Positions 16,730-26,737 of a DNA stretch of 64,000 nucleotides are shown piece after piece. Within the stretch, counting starts at the first letter, position 1. Every line of letters starts with the position of its first letter. The notes beneath the pieces are model-generated. The model saw nothing but the letters and a program-made list of their open reading frames with translations, did no database searches and had not been told where the DNA came from. This DNA is from Hymenobacter sublimis (GTDB lineage: Bacteria; Bacteroidota; Bacteroidia; Cytophagales; Hymenobacteraceae), in contig NZ_CP095848.1 in assembly GCF_023101345.1 (NCBI RefSeq), positions 3,498,001 through 3,562,000 of the forward strand, read 5' to 3'. A program made the position numbers and the translations under genes.

Positions 16730-16761
16730 CGGGCCGCGCTTCCAACTGGAAACGCGGCCCG
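16730..16761 (-). terminator. hairpin after secA
   Basis: A 9-bp GC stem (CGGGCCGCG / CGCGGCCCG) plus an inner TTCC/GGAA pair, 22 bases past the secA stop on the minus strand. Confidence 0.75.
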
Positions 16762-16783
16762 CCCGTAATTTACCGGCTGATGG

Positions 16784-19700
16784 TTAGTCGATCAGCACGG
16801 CGCGGTCATTCAGCAGGTCGTCTTCAACCGACTTGAACTTCACGTCGCGCACGATGCGGCCGTCCATGTACTGCACGCTCACCTTCTCGTTACGGTTGGC
16901 AACCTTCTGCGACTTGGCTGGCTGTTGCTTTTCCAGCACCTGGGCACCGTCCTGCTCCAAATCTTCCGGGCCTGCTCCGAGCGACACCGACGATATTTCT
17001 TTCTCGGCCTTCAGCTTGGGCTGGGGCGGCGCTACGGGCAGCTCGTCTTCGGTAAAATACTCGGGCTCGTCGTAGCCATCCTGACCGGGCTGCATGGGCA
17101 CGTCGGCGCGGAACAGGAACTGAATCGTGTCCTCGTTCACCTTGCCAATCATCCGTTTGAACAGTTCAAACGACTCGAACTTGTAGACCAGTAACGGGTC
17201 TTTCTGCTCATACACGGCGTTCTGCACTACCTGCTTCAGGTCGTCCATGGCGCGCAGGTGCTTGGTCCAGGCCTCGTCGATAACCGACAGCACTACTACC
17301 TTTTCCATGCCCCGAATTACGTCGTGGCCGCCGGTAGCCTGAGCGCGACGCAGGTTGGCAACGGCCTGAATCTGCTTGCGGCCATCGGTGAAGGGAATGG
17401 CAATGTTCTCGTAGGGCGAGTTCTGGCTCAGCAGGTCGTTGATCAGGGGCAGGGAATTGCCGGCAATGAACTCATTCTTGCTGTGGTAATAGCCTAAGGC
17501 TTCATCGTAGAGCTTCTGAGTAAGCTGCCCGGCCTGCATGCCGCCCAAATCCTGGGCCGTCAGGTGGGTGTCGTAACCGAACACGCGGATGATGGCCAGC
17601 TTGAAGTCTTCGTAGTCGTTGTTGCCTTTGTGGCCCACTACAATGTCCTCGCAGACGTCGTAGATCATGTTCCAGATGTCCAGCTCCAGCCGCTCGCCGT
17701 GCAGGGCGTTGCGGCGGCGCTTGTACACTACCTCGCGCTGGGCGTTCATCACGTCGTCGTACTCGAGCAGGCGCTTGCGGATGCCGAAGTTATTTTCTTC
17801 CACCTTCTTCTGGGCGCGCTCAATGGAAGAGGTAATCATGGAATGCTGAATCACTTCGCCTTCTTCCAGACCCATGCGGTCCATGAGCTTGGCAATGCGG
17901 TCCGAGCCGAACAAACGCATCAGGTTGTCTTCCAGGCTCACAAAGAACTGGGAAGAGCCTGGGTCGCCCTGGCGGCCGGCGCGGCCCCGCAACTGGCGGT
18001 CCACGCGGCGCGACTCGTGGCGCTCCGTGCCGATAATGGCTAGACCACCCGATTCTTTGGAGGTTTCCTTGAGCTTGATGTCGGTACCACGGCCGGCCAT
18101 GTTGGTGGCAATGGTCACGGTGCCAGGGTAGCCCGCGCCAGCCACAATTTCGGCCTCACGCTGGTTTTGCTTGGCGTTCAGGACTTGGTGAGGAATACCG
18201 CGCAGCTTCAGCATGCGGCTTACCAGCTCCGAAATTTCTACGGAGGTAGTACCCACCAGCACCGGGCGGCCGGCTTGCACCAGGGTCTGGATTTCCTCGG
18301 CTACGGCGTTGTACTTCTCGCGTACCGTTTTGTAGACCTTGTCATGCTCGTCTTTGCGGGCAATGCCGCGGTTGGTGGGGATTACCACCACGTCGAGCTT
18401 GTAGATTTCCCAGAACTCGCCGGCTTCGGTTTCGGCCGTACCCGTCATGCCACCCAGCTTGTGGTACATGCGGAAGTAGTTCTGCAAGGTTACCGTGGCG
18501 TAGGTCTGGGTAGCGTCTTCCACGCGCACGTTTTCCTTGGCCTCAATAGCTTGGTGCAAACCATCGGAGTAGCGGCGGCCTTCCATCACGCGGCCGGTCT
18601 GCTCATCCACAATCTTTACCTTACCGTCGTCGGTGAGGATGTACTGGTCATCCTTCTCGAACAGAGTATAGGCTTTCAGCAGCTGGTTGATGGTGTGGAT
18701 GCGCTCCGACTTCTCCTGGAAGTCGTCCATGAGCTTTTCCTTGGTGTGCAGCTTCTCCTCCCCGCTCAGGCTCTGGTCTTTCTCGATGTTGGCTAGCTCG
18801 GTGCCAATATCGGGCATGATGAAGAAGTTATGGTCTTCGCCCTGGCCGGTAATCAGGTCGATGCCTTTTTCGGTCAGCTCGATCTGGTTGTTTTTCTCGT
18901 CGATGGTGAAGAACAGCGGCTCATCGGCCTTGGGCATCTGGCGCTGGTTGTCCTGCAGGTAGTGGTTCTCCGTTTTCTGCAGCACGGCGCGCATGCCGGT
19001 TTCCGACAGGAACTTGATCAGGGGCTTGCTCTTGGGTAGGCCGCGGTAGGCGCGGAACAGCATCAGGCCGCCCTCGCCTTCCTTAGGGCCGTCTTTACCT
19101 TCTTTGATCAGCTTGCGGGCCTCCACGAGGTAGTTCTGCACCTGCTTTTTCTGGGCGTCCACCAGCATCTGAATGCGGGGCTTGAGCTGGTAGAACTCGT
19201 GCACATCACCGCGGGGCACGGGACCGGAAATGATGAGCGGGGTCCGGGCGTCGTCAATCAGTACGGAGTCCACTTCGTCGACCATGGCGTAGTGGTGGCG
19301 GCGCTGCACCAGCTCCTGCGGGTCGCGGGCCATATTGTCGCGCAGGTAGTCGAAGCCAAACTCGTTGTTGGTGCCGTAGGTGATGTCGGCCAGGTAAGCT
19401 TGCCGGCGGGCATCCGTGTTGGGCTGGTGCTTATCGATGCAGTCCACGGTGATGCCGTGAAATTCAAACAGCGGCGCATTCCACTCTGAGTCACGCTTGG
19501 CCAGGTAGTCGTTTACCGTTACCAGGTGCACGCCGCGGCGGGCCAAGGCATTCAGGAAAGCAGGCAGCGTCGAAACCAGGGTTTTGCCCTCGCCCGTCGC
19601 CATTTCGGAAATCTTGCCCTGGTGCAGCACCACGCCGCCGATGATCTGCACGTCGTAGTGAATCATGTCCCAGGTAACGTCGGCCCCGGCGGCCTTCCAC

Positions 19701-20185
19701 TTGTTGCTCCAGATGGCTTTGTCGCCCTGAATGGTCACGTTGGGCTTACGCTGGGCGTACTCCCGGTCGTAATCGGTGGCAGTTACTACCAGTTGGCCGT
19801 TCTGGGTGTAGCGGCGGGCCGTTTCCTTGGCAATGGCGAAGGCTACGGGCAGCACTTCCATCAGCACTACTTCCAACTCCTTGTTGCGCTGCTTTTCCAG
19901 CGTATCAATCTGGTCGAAGAGCTGTTCTTTCTGCACGGCGTCCAGGGAAGCATCGTCGTTGATGCGCTGGTGCAGGGCAGCAATTTGGTCGTCGATGGCT
20001 TTCAGGTAGGCGTCGATCCGGGCCCGAACCTCGTCGGTACGGGCGCGCAGCTCATCGTCGCTGAGTTGTGCCAGTTTGGCATATTCGGCGTTTACGAGCG
20101 CCACGTACGGAACAATCTCCTTCAAATCCCGGTCCGACTTAGAACCGAAAATCTTGGCGACGGTTTTCCCTAGAAAATCAAACAT
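16784..20185 (-). CDS. secA: preprotein translocase ATPase SecA
   Basis: An 1133-residue motor that drives unfolded proteins through SecYEG. Walker A is seen in [10 protein letters not shown], Walker B in [16 protein letters not shown], and the second RecA domain has [22 protein letters not shown] and [14 protein letters not shown]. It is much longer than E. coli SecA (901 residues) owing to insertions typical of Bacteroidota. The C-terminus ends with [20 protein letters not shown] and has no CxC...CH/CC zinc motif, the usual SecB/lipid-binding tail. It appears to be transcribed alone, with a TAAATTTG element 36 bases upstream. Confidence 0.98.
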   Translation of the reverse strand: MFDFLGKTVAKIFGSKSDRDLKEIVPYVALVNAEYAKLAQLSDDELRARTDEVRARIDAYLKAIDDQIAALHQRINDDASLDAVQKEQLFDQIDTLEKQRNKELEVVLMEVLPVAFAIAKETARRYTQNGQLVVTATDYDREYAQRKPNVTIQGDKAIWSNKWKAAGADVTWDMIHYDVQIIGGVVLHQGKISEMATGEGKTLVSTLPAFLNALARRGVHLVTVNDYLAKRDSEWNAPLFEFHGITVDCIDKHQPNTDARRQAYLADITYGTNNEFGFDYLRDNMARDPQELVQRRHHYAMVDEVDSVLIDDARTPLIISGPVPRGDVHEFYQLKPRIQMLVDAQKKQVQNYLVEARKLIKEGKDGPKEGEGGLMLFRAYRGLPKSKPLIKFLSETGMRAVLQKTENHYLQDNQRQMPKADEPLFFTIDEKNNQIELTEKGIDLITGQGEDHNFFIMPDIGTELANIEKDQSLSGEEKLHTKEKLMDDFQEKSERIHTINQLLKAYTLFEKDDQYILTDDGKVKIVDEQTGRVMEGRRYSDGLHQAIEAKENVRVEDATQTYATVTLQNYFRMYHKLGGMTGTAETEAGEFWEIYKLDVVVIPTNRGIARKDEHDKVYKTVREKYNAVAEEIQTLVQAGRPVLVGTTSVEISELVSRMLKLRGIPHQVLNAKQNQREAEIVAGAGYPGTVTIATNMAGRGTDIKLKETSKESGGLAIIGTERHESRRVDRQLRGRAGRQGDPGSSQFFVSLEDNLMRLFGSDRIAKLMDRMGLEEGEVIQHSMITSSIERAQKKVEENNFGIRKRLLEYDDVMNAQREVVYKRRRNALHGERLELDIWNMIYDVCEDIVVGHKGNNDYEDFKLAIIRVFGYDTHLTAQDLGGMQAGQLTQKLYDEALGYYHSKNEFIAGNSLPLINDLLSQNSPYENIAIPFTDGRKQIQAVANLRRAQATGGHDVIRGMEKVVVLSVIDEAWTKHLRAMDDLKQVVQNAVYEQKDPLLVYKFESFELFKRMIGKVNEDTIQFLFRADVPMQPGQDGYDEPEYFTEDELPVAPPQPKLKAEKEISSVSLGAGPEDLEQDGAQVLEKQQPAKSQKVANRNEKVSVQYMDGRIVRDVKFKSVEDDLLNDRAVLID

Positions 20186-20221
20186 GCTGGTTTACCTTAA
20201 TTGAAACGCCGGGGCGCATCC

Positions 20222-20229
20222 CAAATTTA
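20222..20229 (-). promoter_or_regulatory. -7 promoter element for secA
   Basis: TAAATTTG on the minus strand, exact TAnnTTTG, 36 bases before the secA ATG. CAAAA at 20243 is the only -33 candidate and is closer than usual. Confidence 0.45.
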
Positions 20230-20339
20230 CAGGATTTCTAGCCAAAATCGCCCCATATCGTAATGAACAGACAATCTGACGGATTTCGGGGGCGGCAGGC
20301 GGCTTCGTAAGGGTACTCACGGGGGGGCTTCTTCCCTGC

Positions 20340-21386
20340 TCAGCGCTTGCTCACAGCCAGGTCATCGGAACTGATAATTGCCCGTTGCGCACTGCGTTTC
20401 AGCCAGCGCTTTTCCAGCCCATGCCAGCATAAGAACGCCAGCCCCAGCACAGTAAGCAACACCCCAGCAAAGCCCACCCACGGAGCCGTCTGGAACACTC
20501 CGAGATGGATAAACAATTGAATGAGCGGAAAGTGCACCAAGTAAGTACCATACGATAAGTCGCCCCACTTGCCGGCGGGTAGCTGCACGGGCAGCCGGGT
20601 AGCCAGCCAGAGCACTGCTGCCGCATAAAACACGGGCTCGACAACCTCACGCAAACCATGATGACGAACCAGCAGAAAGGCCACTCCGGTAACCAGGGCT
20701 ACCCAGCCCAGCCGGGGCCCAAGGCGGCGCTCCTCGGCCGTGAACAAGGCACCCAGGGCAAAAAAATGCAGCATGCCCGGAAACTGCCGCGCCAGCTCCG
20801 TAACCACTTTAGGGCTTAGCCCCGGCACGCGGGGTAGCAGCCAGCTCCAGGCCAAGGCCCCGGCATAGGCCAGCACAGTGGTGCGGTACGGCCCAAGGCG
20901 CCGAAACAGCCATACCAGCACGGGCACGCAGCAGTACAAACACAGCTCCACCTTAATCGTCCAAAGCGAGCCGTTCAGCACCGAAACTGGGTGGCGCTCA
21001 AACACGCCGGGCAGGGTAGGTTGCAGAAAGTTTAGGAAGGTAACATTGGCCGCCAGGTAGCGGTAAGCGGCCGGGTGGCGCACAAAATCAGCGGTGGGCA
21101 GCGTAGTGGCTACCAGCCCAATCAGCCAGGCCAGCCCGATGACGCCCAGGTAAGCCGGGTAAATTCGGCGGATGCGCTTTTGAGCGTACTCTAGTACGGA
21201 GGAGCTACTTAAGTAACTGCGCGTAACTAGGCAGCCACTGATAACAAAAAAGCCTTTCACCGCAAAATCAGCCGATAAAACGGCCAGGAAAGGCTGAAAA
21301 GCCGGCAGTTCCGACAGTACGGCCAGGTGGCACAGGACCACTGTTAGGGCCAGGGCCAGCCGCACGGCATCGAAGTTATTTTGCAT
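20340..21386 (-). CDS. acyltransferase 3 family membrane protein
   Basis: A 348-residue multi-pass protein with about ten hydrophobic segments. The family marks are the N-terminal FDAVRLALALTVVLCHLAVL with its histidine, and FFVISGCLVTRSYL. Members transfer acyl groups (often acetyl or succinyl) to sugars of lipopolysaccharide, exopolysaccharide or peptidoglycan. It lies beside the glycan cluster at 21.6-26.6 kb, which suits modification of surface polysaccharide, but a terminator hairpin separates it from that cluster. The specific substrate cannot be told. Confidence 0.9.
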   Translation of the reverse strand: MQNNFDAVRLALALTVVLCHLAVLSELPAFQPFLAVLSADFAVKGFFVISGCLVTRSYLSSSSVLEYAQKRIRRIYPAYLGVIGLAWLIGLVATTLPTADFVRHPAAYRYLAANVTFLNFLQPTLPGVFERHPVSVLNGSLWTIKVELCLYCCVPVLVWLFRRLGPYRTTVLAYAGALAWSWLLPRVPGLSPKVVTELARQFPGMLHFFALGALFTAEERRLGPRLGWVALVTGVAFLLVRHHGLREVVEPVFYAAAVLWLATRLPVQLPAGKWGDLSYGTYLVHFPLIQLFIHLGVFQTAPWVGFAGVLLTVLGLAFLCWHGLEKRWLKRSAQRAIISSDDLAVSKR

Positions 21387-21473
21387 GGGCAGCAGTCGGG
21401 CCAGAGAAGACTCGCAAATTACACCAGCGCGAAAACTTCCGGCCTTCTAAGCGCCACCTAGCCCAAAAACGAG

Positions 21474-21508
21474 GAAACCCCGCTCCTGTGTCAGGCTGCG
21501 GGGTTTTC
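21474..21508 (-). terminator. rho-independent terminator after the RmlD-like gene
   Basis: GAAACCCCGC (21474-21483) pairs with GCGGGGTTTTC (ending 21508) around a 14-base loop, about 70 bases past the RmlD-like gene's stop and ahead of the acyltransferase gene. Confidence 0.75.
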
Positions 21509-21579
21509 ACGAAAGGAAGGTGTACGTGCTTAAGGGCGGGGTATTTGTTTACTCAACTGAAACCAGCACTAAAAAGCGG

Positions 21580-22512
21580 TTAAGAAGCAACGGCCATCGG
21601 CTCTTCCACCGAGTTGGTTATAGCAGCCAGCATTTCTGGAATGCACGTATGCAGGCGCTCCTCCGTGGAAGGCAGCAAGTTGCCCTGGCGGCTACCCAGT
21701 ACGCTGTACGCAGGACGGGCCGCTGCTAGCCCCAGAGCCTGCATGGACCGGGGCACCACAAAGGACGTATCCAGACTGGCCATGTCGGCGGTGAGACGGG
21801 CCAAATCGGCCCAGGTATAGGCGCCTTGGTTGGCTAGGTGCCACACGCCGCGCTCCTCGTCGATGAGCAGATCCAGGGCTACGTTTACCAGGTCCGGGAC
21901 GTAGGTAGGCGAAATGAGCACATCATCGGCGGCCTCAAATGCCTGCTTGGTATGAGCAGCCCGCAGGGCGGCATACACGAAGTTGTACTCGTCCCAGGGG
22001 CTAAAGAATGCACTGGTGCGCACCACCAAGGCTTGGGGCATGTGGCGTAGTACGTCGCGTTCCGCCAGGCGCTTGCTGTTGCCGTACACGTTCAGGGGGC
22101 AGGGCATGTCGCTTTCCACGTAGGCCGCCGACTTGTTGCCGTCGAACACCAGATCCGAGGAAAACGTCAGAAAGGGCAGTTCACGGTAGGCGCAGGCGGC
22201 GGCTAGCACGGCCGGGCCCTGGGTGTTTTCACGGTAGCAGCGCTTGAAGTCGTTTTCCGCTTCGTCTACCCGCACGTAGCCAGCGGTGTTAACCACGGCC
22301 CAGGGGTTGTGCTGCACCAGGGCTTTTTCCACGGACAGCGGGTCGGATATATCCAGCTCATTGCGGCCCAGGGCAATAAAGTCAATGCCACGGATGGCAC
22401 ACAGACGCTGAAAGGCCCGGCCCAGGGTTCCATTGCCGCCAGTAATCAACAGGGGCTGCACGGGCGGCAGGATGGCTCCCACGGCTTGGTCGTTAAGGTC
22501 AATAACTTGCAT
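21580..22512 (-). CDS. RmlD-like sugar-nucleotide reductase (SDR extended family)
   Basis: A 310-residue NAD(P)-dependent reductase. The Rossmann loop is LLITGGNGTLGRAFQ near residues 21-35. NTAGYVRVDEAE matches the RmlD NxAAYTxVDxAE motif and the catalytic YxxxK is in NVYGNSKRLAERD. The family reduces dTDP-4-dehydrorhamnose or related 4-keto sugars. It follows the GH1-like gene by 3 bases. In some bacteria these two parts are one fused protein, so they probably act in the same step of glycan synthesis or remodelling. Confidence 0.85.
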   Translation of the reverse strand: MQVIDLNDQAVGAILPPVQPLLITGGNGTLGRAFQRLCAIRGIDFIALGRNELDISDPLSVEKALVQHNPWAVVNTAGYVRVDEAENDFKRCYRENTQGPAVLAAACAYRELPFLTFSSDLVFDGNKSAAYVESDMPCPLNVYGNSKRLAERDVLRHMPQALVVRTSAFFSPWDEYNFVYAALRAAHTKQAFEAADDVLISPTYVPDLVNVALDLLIDEERGVWHLANQGAYTWADLARLTADMASLDTSFVVPRSMQALGLAAARPAYSVLGSRQGNLLPSTEERLHTCIPEMLAAITNSVEEPMAVAS

Positions 22513-22515
22513 AGC

Positions 22516-23823
22516 TCAGGTGGTTTTGGAGGTAGGACAATGGTGATGGTAGAGAAATCGGTCGTCTCGCTCCCACCATCCTTTGTTGCGGAGTACGGGG
22601 TGGTTGTATTCTCCTTCGGTGGCCAGGCTCTTTACCATCTTGAACAGGGCCGTGGGGCGGGGGGTACCACCGCGCAGGTCGAACACGCCACTTTCGTAAA
22701 ATGCCCCTTCCCGGGTGAGCAGCGTGTTCCAATCATACGCACCCAGCAACGACCAGATGGTAATGGCGCGCAGGTCTACTCCTTCTTGCTTTAGCTGGTT
22801 GGCCGCGTCCCAGATGTACTTTACCCAGCGCATTTGCTCTTCCCGGGTACAGTCTAAATGCACCTCTGTCACGGCAATGGGCAGCTGGTACCGCTCCCAG
22901 GCTTCCAGCAGCAAATCATGAATACCGGTCATCTGCACTAGGCGCACGCGCACGGCTTCTACATCAGCATAATCCACGCGAGCCTCGCTTTGGCACAGGT
23001 GCTGGTGGGGAAAATACTGGTGGTTCTCGTCCAGAAACCGCTCACTGGTGATGTAGTGATTGATGCCCAGTACATCAGGAGGTAGCGGATGCTGCACCAT
23101 TTCCAGCAGCTCGGCCTGGGAAGCACCGTTTTGGCGCAGATATTTCCACAGCGGGTGCTGCTCGTCGAGGCGGCCACAAAGCAGGTCGAAGGTGAGCCAG
23201 CGGCGGTTGTTTTCGTACTCGGCCTGCGCCGCCAGCTTGGGCGTGCAGTGGGTTTTACCTAGGTCCTCAGTTTGTACCAGCTGGGCATCGGGGGTAACCT
23301 GCCGAATAGCCTTCATGGCTTCCTTCACCCCCTTGATATGGTTGAGCTGAATGCGTACAAACGTTTTGTCGTCGAGGCCGTGGGGGTACCAGATACCGTA
23401 GAGGCCGCTGAAGCGCGCCGTGGTAAGGGGCTCGTTAACGGGAGTATAGTGCTTGATCCAGGGGTAGCGTTCGGCTACCATACCCGCAAAGCGCGCCAGC
23501 CCCGATACAAAGTTCTTTTTGTGCAGGGCCGTGTAATGGGGGCCGCTACCGTGGTGCAGCAGCGTTACAATGGGGTCGATGCCTAGCTCCCGGAGGCGGT
23601 TCATCCGCTCGTCGGTCCAGGTCCAGTCGGGGGTATCGAGGCTCTCCGGAGCTACTTGCTCCCACAAAATGGGGTAGCGCAGCTTGCGGATGCCCAACTC
23701 AGCGAAGCGGTCCAAGTCTTCGAGCCGGGTGCGGTGCCCACTGCTCACGAGCTGGTCGGAATAGCCGTTGCCAACTCGCCGAATGGTGCACTCAATACCA
23801 CCCCACATTTCTACTTTTTCCAT
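22516..23823 (-). CDS. family 1 glycoside hydrolase-like protein
   Basis: A 435-residue TIM-barrel protein. The start MWGGIECTIRRVGNGYSDQL is the glycan-synthesis-associated type of GH1-like protein. The acid/base glutamate E131 is in HYTPVNEPLTTARF and the probable nucleophile is in PIAVTEVHLD. The canonical GH1 TENG is replaced by TEVH, so hydrolase activity is uncertain. It is cytosolic, without a signal peptide, which also argues against scavenging external sugar. It sits between UDP-galactopyranose mutase and the RmlD-like reductase on the same strand. Confidence 0.82.
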   Translation of the reverse strand: MEKVEMWGGIECTIRRVGNGYSDQLVSSGHRTRLEDLDRFAELGIRKLRYPILWEQVAPESLDTPDWTWTDERMNRLRELGIDPIVTLLHHGSGPHYTALHKKNFVSGLARFAGMVAERYPWIKHYTPVNEPLTTARFSGLYGIWYPHGLDDKTFVRIQLNHIKGVKEAMKAIRQVTPDAQLVQTEDLGKTHCTPKLAAQAEYENNRRWLTFDLLCGRLDEQHPLWKYLRQNGASQAELLEMVQHPLPPDVLGINHYITSERFLDENHQYFPHQHLCQSEARVDYADVEAVRVRLVQMTGIHDLLLEAWERYQLPIAVTEVHLDCTREEQMRWVKYIWDAANQLKQEGVDLRAITIWSLLGAYDWNTLLTREGAFYESGVFDLRGGTPRPTALFKMVKSLATEGEYNHPVLRNKGWWERDDRFLYHHHCPTSKTT

Positions 23824-23891
23824 ATTCTTCAGGATTTAAAACAGGTTGCTCCATTCTACCAGTGTCGAGTTACAGGTAGCTGAAAACAACT

Positions 23892-23982
23892 CTGTCACGC
23901 TGAGTCGGCAGTGAGCAGCGCTACAGTAGCAGCCAGGGGCGTTTACTGAGCAACATTGCTTACTACCAGCTCAGCGTGACAG
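23892..23982. repeat. 13-bp inverted repeat between glf and the GH1-like gene
   Basis: CTGTCACGCTGAG (23892-23904) and CTCAGCGTGACAG (23970-23982) are exact reverse complements 65 bases apart. The arms resemble other intergenic CGTCA-type motifs near 1030, 27400 and 29855. Probably a dispersed repeat acting on mRNA ends. Confidence 0.7.
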
Positions 23983-24009
23983 ACGCTTGGCAACCGGTGC
24001 GTACCTGCG

Positions 24010-25191
24010 CTATTCCTTAGCGGGGTCGCGCGGCACGAGCTTTTCCATGATGGATGCCGAACCGATAATGGTTGGCTTGGCTACTTTCTGAGCCTCCTCG
24101 GGCTTCTCAGTGAGTTTCTTGTAGAGGGTCAGGGCCTGCGCTACCACCTGGTCCATGTTGTAGTACTTGTAGGTAGCAAGGCGGCCTACAAAGTGCACAT
24201 TCGGGGTTTCGTCGGCCAGTTTCTTGTACTTGTTGTACAGCTCGGCGTTTTCGAGGCGTGGCACGGGGTAGTACGGGTCGCCTTCAGCCTTCGGATACTC
24301 GTACACGATGCTGGTTTTCGGGTGCTTCTGGCCGGTCAGGGCTTTAAACTCCGTAATGCGCGTGTACAGGTTGTCGTTAGGGTAGTTTACTACCGGCGCG
24401 GCCAAGTAGTTTTCCTGGTTCAGGGTCTCGTGCTTGAACTCCAGGGAGCGGTAAGGTAGCTTGCCGTACTTGAAGTCGAAGTATTCGTCTACCGGGCCCG
24501 TGAAAATCATTTCCTTGAACGGAATAAAGTCGACGATGTCGTGGTAGTCGGTGTTGAGCATCACCTTAATGTTGGGGTGGTCCAGCATGCGCTCAAACAT
24601 GCGGGTGTAGCCGTGCAGCGGCATGGCCTGATAGGTATCGGTAAAATACCGGTCGTCGCGGTTGGTGCGGGTAGGCACGCGCGAAGTCACCGATTTATCC
24701 AGCTCCGAAGGGTCCATGCCCCACTGCTTGCGGGTGTAGTTGCGGAAAAACTTTTCGTACAGCTCGCGGCCTACTTTGCTTACTACTACGTCTTCCGACG
24801 TCTTGATAACCGGCACCTGCTCGGCCAACGACTCCAGGAACTGCTCTACCTCAAAGCTGTTCAGCGACAAACCGTAGAGCTTGTTAATGGTATCCAGGTT
24901 AATGGGCATGGGCACCAGCTGGCCATCAACGGAGGCTAGTACGCGGTGCTCATAAGGGCGCCAATCGGTGAAGTTGGACAGGTACTCGAATACGTCTTTC
25001 GAGTTGGTATGGAAGATGTGCGGACCGTACTTGTGGACCAGGATACCTTCTTCGTTGTAGTGGTCGTAGGCGTTACCAGCAATATGGCTGCGCTTATCTA
25101 CAATGAGTACTTTTTTATTGGAGCGCGTAGCGAGCCGCTCGGCCAATACACTGCCGGCAAACCCGGCTCCGACGATGAGATAATCGAACAT
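24010..25191 (-). CDS. glf: UDP-galactopyranose mutase
   Basis: A 393-residue flavoenzyme that interconverts UDP-galactopyranose and UDP-galactofuranose. The FAD-binding loop is MFDYLIVGAGFAGSVLAERL, followed by DKRSHIAGNAYD and HKYGPHIFHTN. Active-site stretches FRNYTRKQWG and SIVYEYPKAEGDPYYPVP are present. The ATG at 25191 puts the Rossmann strand at the N-terminus as in the family; a frame extension of 39 codons upstream is not used. With the glycosyltransferase upstream it implies a galactofuranose-containing glycan. Confidence 0.97.
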   Translation of the reverse strand: MFDYLIVGAGFAGSVLAERLATRSNKKVLIVDKRSHIAGNAYDHYNEEGILVHKYGPHIFHTNSKDVFEYLSNFTDWRPYEHRVLASVDGQLVPMPINLDTINKLYGLSLNSFEVEQFLESLAEQVPVIKTSEDVVVSKVGRELYEKFFRNYTRKQWGMDPSELDKSVTSRVPTRTNRDDRYFTDTYQAMPLHGYTRMFERMLDHPNIKVMLNTDYHDIVDFIPFKEMIFTGPVDEYFDFKYGKLPYRSLEFKHETLNQENYLAAPVVNYPNDNLYTRITEFKALTGQKHPKTSIVYEYPKAEGDPYYPVPRLENAELYNKYKKLADETPNVHFVGRLATYKYYNMDQVVAQALTLYKKLTEKPEEAQKVAKPTIIGSASIMEKLVPRDPAKE

Positions 25192-25334
25192 AGCAAAGCG
25201 GTTTTTTAGGGAAGAATGAGGGGGAAAGGAGGGCGGTGTGCAGTAAGGAGCGAGAAACAACGTTTGGTGGGAAGCAAGGTGGCCTTCCGGCCCCTGGGCT
25301 TGCGCCAACCAGTGAAGAAGTAGCGCCTTACCAG

Positions 25335-26582
25335 TTACGCCGTGGCCGAGTTGGCAGGGGAAGTACTGGTAGTAGCGGAGGGTAGTTTCTTCTGCATCAA
25401 CTCGACCATCTGCTGCCAGGTCTGGTCCCAGCTAATGGTGGCAAGGTAGTCATCGGTACGCTGGCGCCAATCTGCATCCTGGTGCTGAAGCAGCGCTTTG
25501 GCAATGGCTTGCCCAAACTCGTCAGCGGTAGCCGCAATCTGTACCAGGTTCAGGTCACCGTACGGCCGCACTACGTCGCGGATGGGAGTGCTAACTACCG
25601 GGCGGCCGGCGGCCAAATATTCCGGCGTTTTTGTGGGCGAGATAAACTTGGTGCTTTCGTTATCAGCGAAAAGCAACGTAGCCACGTCCCAGCCGCGCAG
25701 GTAGGCGGGCAGCTCTTGATAATCTTTGCTACCGAGGTAGTGAATATTCTGCTGGCGCGGCAGTTGAGCGGGGTCAATCTTGACTACCGGACCAATAATG
25801 ACGAACTGCCATTCTGGGTGAGCATCGGCCAGTTGGCGCAGTAGCTCAATGTCGAGGCGCTCATCTACCACCCCAAAGAAACCAACGCGGGGATGCGCAA
25901 TGCCGGCTTGGTCAGCGGGTTCAGGCATCTCTTGGCGGGCTTGGCCGAAGTGGGCCTTGTCGATGCTGCTGGGGAAAGGGTGCGCATCAGCATGCTGCTG
26001 GCTTTTGGCCTCGTACAGGGTGTGCCCGCCAGTGAAGACGTAGTCGGCCTTTTGAAACAGCTCCTGCTCCCGCTCGCGCAAGGCTGGGGGCGCAAACTTG
26101 AAGGCCGCCAGCTCATCCATGCAATCATAAATGGTAAGCACCGGCTGAAAGCCGCGCGATTTACCAATTGCCATCGGGGTATAATACCAGGCAATAAAGT
26201 CTTGAACTCCTTGCTCCTCAAAATACCGGCGGAGCACTTCGTATTGTGCCTGCTCCGAGTTCTGCTCCTGGTGGCGCAGTTGGTCCGGCAAGTGCACGAC
26301 CAGTACTTTCAGGCCGTTCTGCCGCTCTTTTACTTCAATGTGCGGCTCAATCAGATTGTCGGCGTGGTAGAAAGCGTCTTCCACGTAAAACACCCGGCCA
26401 TGCTGCGCAAAGCGCGACATTAGGTGTTGCGGACGCTGCCACACAAAATCCCAGTGTAAATGCGCAAAGCAAACCAGGTCGGGCAGGTTATAGGGTAGGG
26501 TTACGGCAGGGGCAGCAGATTTGGAGGAGAGAGCAGGTTCGGAGGCGCGCACTGGCGGCTCCGCTGGTGGAGACAGCGACAT
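25335..26582 (-). CDS. glycosyltransferase (GT-B fold, family 1/4 type)
   Basis: A 415-residue cytosolic glycosyltransferase. The N-terminal DLVCFAHLHWDFVWQRPQHL and the C-terminal nucleotide-sugar region FISPTKTPEYLAAGRPVVST are typical of GT-B enzymes commonly beside UDP-galactopyranose mutase in Bacteroidota. The first ~25 residues are a low-complexity Pro/Ala/Ser leader that may not be structured. It is the first gene of the cluster GT - glf - GH1-like - RmlD-like. Galactofuranosyl transfer is a reasonable inference from context but is not shown by motifs. Confidence 0.88.
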   Translation of the reverse strand: MSLSPPAEPPVRASEPALSSKSAAPAVTLPYNLPDLVCFAHLHWDFVWQRPQHLMSRFAQHGRVFYVEDAFYHADNLIEPHIEVKERQNGLKVLVVHLPDQLRHQEQNSEQAQYEVLRRYFEEQGVQDFIAWYYTPMAIGKSRGFQPVLTIYDCMDELAAFKFAPPALREREQELFQKADYVFTGGHTLYEAKSQQHADAHPFPSSIDKAHFGQARQEMPEPADQAGIAHPRVGFFGVVDERLDIELLRQLADAHPEWQFVIIGPVVKIDPAQLPRQQNIHYLGSKDYQELPAYLRGWDVATLLFADNESTKFISPTKTPEYLAAGRPVVSTPIRDVVRPYGDLNLVQIAATADEFGQAIAKALLQHQDADWRQRTDDYLATISWDQTWQQMVELMQKKLPSATTSTSPANSATA

Positions 26583-26737
26583 AGAAGCGAGATAATACGT
26601 TAGAACAGCAGCTTCACTACCCGCCCGGAAACCAAGACGGCCGGCCGCTGTTTACCTATCATACGCTACCCCCGGAAAAAGGGTATGGCTGAGCTTCAAC
26701 TAAGAGCGTTAGACAGTTGAGCCTGACTCAAAAGGCC

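Noticed and set aside
18167..18796. Open frame of 209 codons opposite secA
   Set aside because: Shadow of secA with no start-site signal or homology.
25192..25308. Upstream extension of UDP-galactopyranose mutase
   Set aside because: The FAD-binding strand starts at the ATG at 25191 as in the family; the added residues are low complexity.
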